Positions 60,145-61,273 of a DNA stretch of 61,273 bases are shown here, in pieces. Origin of the DNA: Alphaproteobacteria bacterium (lineage in GTDB: Bacteria > Pseudomonadota > Alphaproteobacteria > Bin95); NCBI GenBank assembly GCA_022827685.1, contig JAJEIH010000001.1:1-61273 (forward strand), given 5' to 3'. The notes under the pieces were generated by a model. It had not been told where the DNA came from and did not search any database. It was given only the letters and a program-made list of their open reading frames with translations. The position numbers and the translations under genes are program-made. Each line of letters starts with the position of its first letter. The first letter of the stretch is position 1.

Positions 60145-60770
60145 TGGAGCTGGTCCTTCTGGAACGGGTCGAGAGCCTGGGGCTGATGGGCGATATCGTC
60201 ACGGTCAAGCCGGGTTATGCGCGGAACTACCTGTTGCCGCAGAAGAAGGCGCTGCGCGCGACGCCGGAGAACATGGCCGTTTTCGAGGCGCGCCGCGCGG
60301 AACTCGAGGCGCGCAACCTGGAGCGCAAGGGCGAGGCCGAAGCGGTCGCCGGGAAGCTGGAAGGCTTCAGCGTCACGCTGATCCGACGCGCCGGCGACAC
60401 GGGTCATCTCTACGGATCGGTCACGGTCCGGGACATCGCGGAGGCCGCGAGCGAGGTGGGTGTCGAGATCGACCGCCGGCAGCTCCGCCTGCCGCAGCCG
60501 ATCAAGTCGCTCGGCCTGCACGACATCACGGTGCAGCTGCATCCCGAGGTCCAGGTGCCGATTACCGCCAATGTCGCCCGCACGCTCGATGAGGCGGAGG
60601 CGCAGGCGCGCGGCGAGGATGTGCTGGCGGTGGACGACGAGGACGCCTATCGTTTCGAGGGCGGGCTGTCCGAGTTCTTCGACGACGACGTTCCCGAGGG
60701 CGGCGCGGCCGAAGGCGGCGAAGCCGCGCCGGAGGACGCGTCGGAAGAGGAACCGGCCGGGGAGAGCTAG
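60144..60770 (+). CDS. rplI: 50S ribosomal protein L9
   Basis: A 208-aa L9. [35 protein letters not shown] are the N-terminal domain; the C-terminal domain ends near residue 150 ([14 protein letters not shown]). The tail of about 55 residues is very acidic ([10 protein letters not shown], then EDASEEEP) and longer than usual. It ends the ribosomal operon. Confidence 0.97.
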   Translation: MELVLLERVESLGLMGDIVTVKPGYARNYLLPQKKALRATPENMAVFEARRAELEARNLERKGEAEAVAGKLEGFSVTLIRRAGDTGHLYGSVTVRDIAEAASEVGVEIDRRQLRLPQPIKSLGLHDITVQLHPEVQVPITANVARTLDEAEAQARGEDVLAVDDEDAYRFEGGLSEFFDDDVPEGGAAEGGEAAPEDASEEEPAGES

Positions 60771-60821
60771 CCTTCCGCTTCCCGCCGGCGGCAGGCATGG
60801 GGAAGGGAGAGGGCAGGATCG

Positions 60822-61273
60822 ATGCTGTTCGTGCCGTTGCTGCGCCGGCTCGTCCAATTCGGTCGGCTGACCGTAATCGACCCGCGCGGAAGCACGCATA
60901 GCATAGAGGGCGCGGGCGGGCCCTCGGCTACGATCCGCCTGCACGATTCCTCGGTAAGCCGGGCGCTTGTCCGCAACCCGGCGCTTGCGGTTGGCGAAGC
61001 TTATATGGACGGGCGGCTGACGGTCGAGCAGGGCACGCTGTTCGACTTCCTGACCATTCTGGTGGTGAACCGGCGCGAGGCGCATCTCGGCCGCTCCAGG
61101 GGGCCTGCGGATCTCGCCCGGAAGGCCGTGAACCGGTTTCGCACGCACAATCCGGTGGGCGCGGCGCGGCGCAAGGTCTCGCACCATTACGACCTGAAGC
61201 CGGAGCTGTTCGACCTGTTCCTGGACAGCGACCGGCAATACAGCTGCGCCTATTTCGCGTCCGACAATGACGA
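60822..61273 (+). CDS. Cyclopropane-fatty-acyl-phospholipid synthase-like, partial
   Basis: The first 150 residues of an SAM-dependent CFA-synthase family protein that runs off the right edge. GRLTVIDPRGSTHSIEG starts the N-terminal domain, followed by ALAVGEAYMDGRLTVEQGTL and then KVSHHYDLKPELFDLFLDSD plus YSCAYF, the typical beginning of the methyltransferase part. The SAM-binding motif lies outside the window. AGGATC precedes the ATG. It is 51 nt after rplI. Confidence 0.9.
   Translation, partial: MLFVPLLRRLVQFGRLTVIDPRGSTHSIEGAGGPSATIRLHDSSVSRALVRNPALAVGEAYMDGRLTVEQGTLFDFLTILVVNRREAHLGRSRGPADLARKAVNRFRTHNPVGAARRKVSHHYDLKPELFDLFLDSDRQYSCAYFASDND

Overview
The window is a GC-rich segment of an alphaproteobacterial chromosome. 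The evidence is the order rpsF-rpsR-DUF2232-rplI, a Tim44-domain gene near fxsA and secB, an aroC-fabI pair, and gene families typical of the class (DUF1491, Irr/Fur-type regulator, MsrP). No rRNA, tRNA or CRISPR array was seen, so no species is named.

Positions 1 to about 18.7 kb are a mobile or plasmid-derived island. Nearly every gene is on the minus strand. Reading in the direction of transcription (right to left) it carries: a frame-disrupted gene and a small neighbour; a replication-initiator-like protein (DUF3102-like, DnaA-N-like and winged-helix regions); small coupled genes; parA; a parB split in two; four small coupled genes, three of them paralogues; a protein with three HTH and four Cys clusters; a secreted thermonuclease; a large serine recombinase; a Toprim primase-like protein; small genes separated by copies of one terminator cassette; and a second ParB-like protein that runs off the left edge.

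The split parB is interrupted by a complete IS1595-family element (10380-13557) with 25-bp inverted ends and an exact 8-bp target duplication, TTCGGTTT. Removing the element and one duplication restores one open parB frame of 354 codons. The element carries a beta-class DNA methyltransferase fused to an HNH domain, a 53-aa ORF and a divergent 139-aa ORF besides its transposase.

The island border, near 18.5-18.8 kb, has a candidate small RNA with its own promoter, a (TGC)9 tract and an intrinsic terminator. Next to it is a SnoaL-like gene that seems to have lost its 3' end.

From 18.7 kb to the right end the DNA is ordinary chromosome. Core functions are aroC, fabI, secB, asd, tsaC, cysQ, msrP, pdxY, fabD, rpsF, rpsR and rplI. 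Around them are many catabolic and accessory genes: CoA transferase, flavin monooxygenase, haloacetate-dehalogenase-like hydrolase, a lone molybdenum hydroxylase large subunit, UbiD, HpcH-type lyase, two TauD dioxygenases, acyl-CoA dehydrogenase and enoyl-CoA hydratases. A two-domain FO synthase (FbiC) points to coenzyme F420 in this organism. Fur and an iron permease overlap as an iron unit.

Two inverted copies of a non-coding repeat of about 370 bp (29.03-29.40 kb and 46.04-46.43 kb) enclose a 17-kb block, each with CATGAC motifs at a 10-bp period; the right copy abuts a decapitated ABC permease. A HEPN-MNT pair at 54.4-55.1 kb is followed by a decayed DUF2806 gene.
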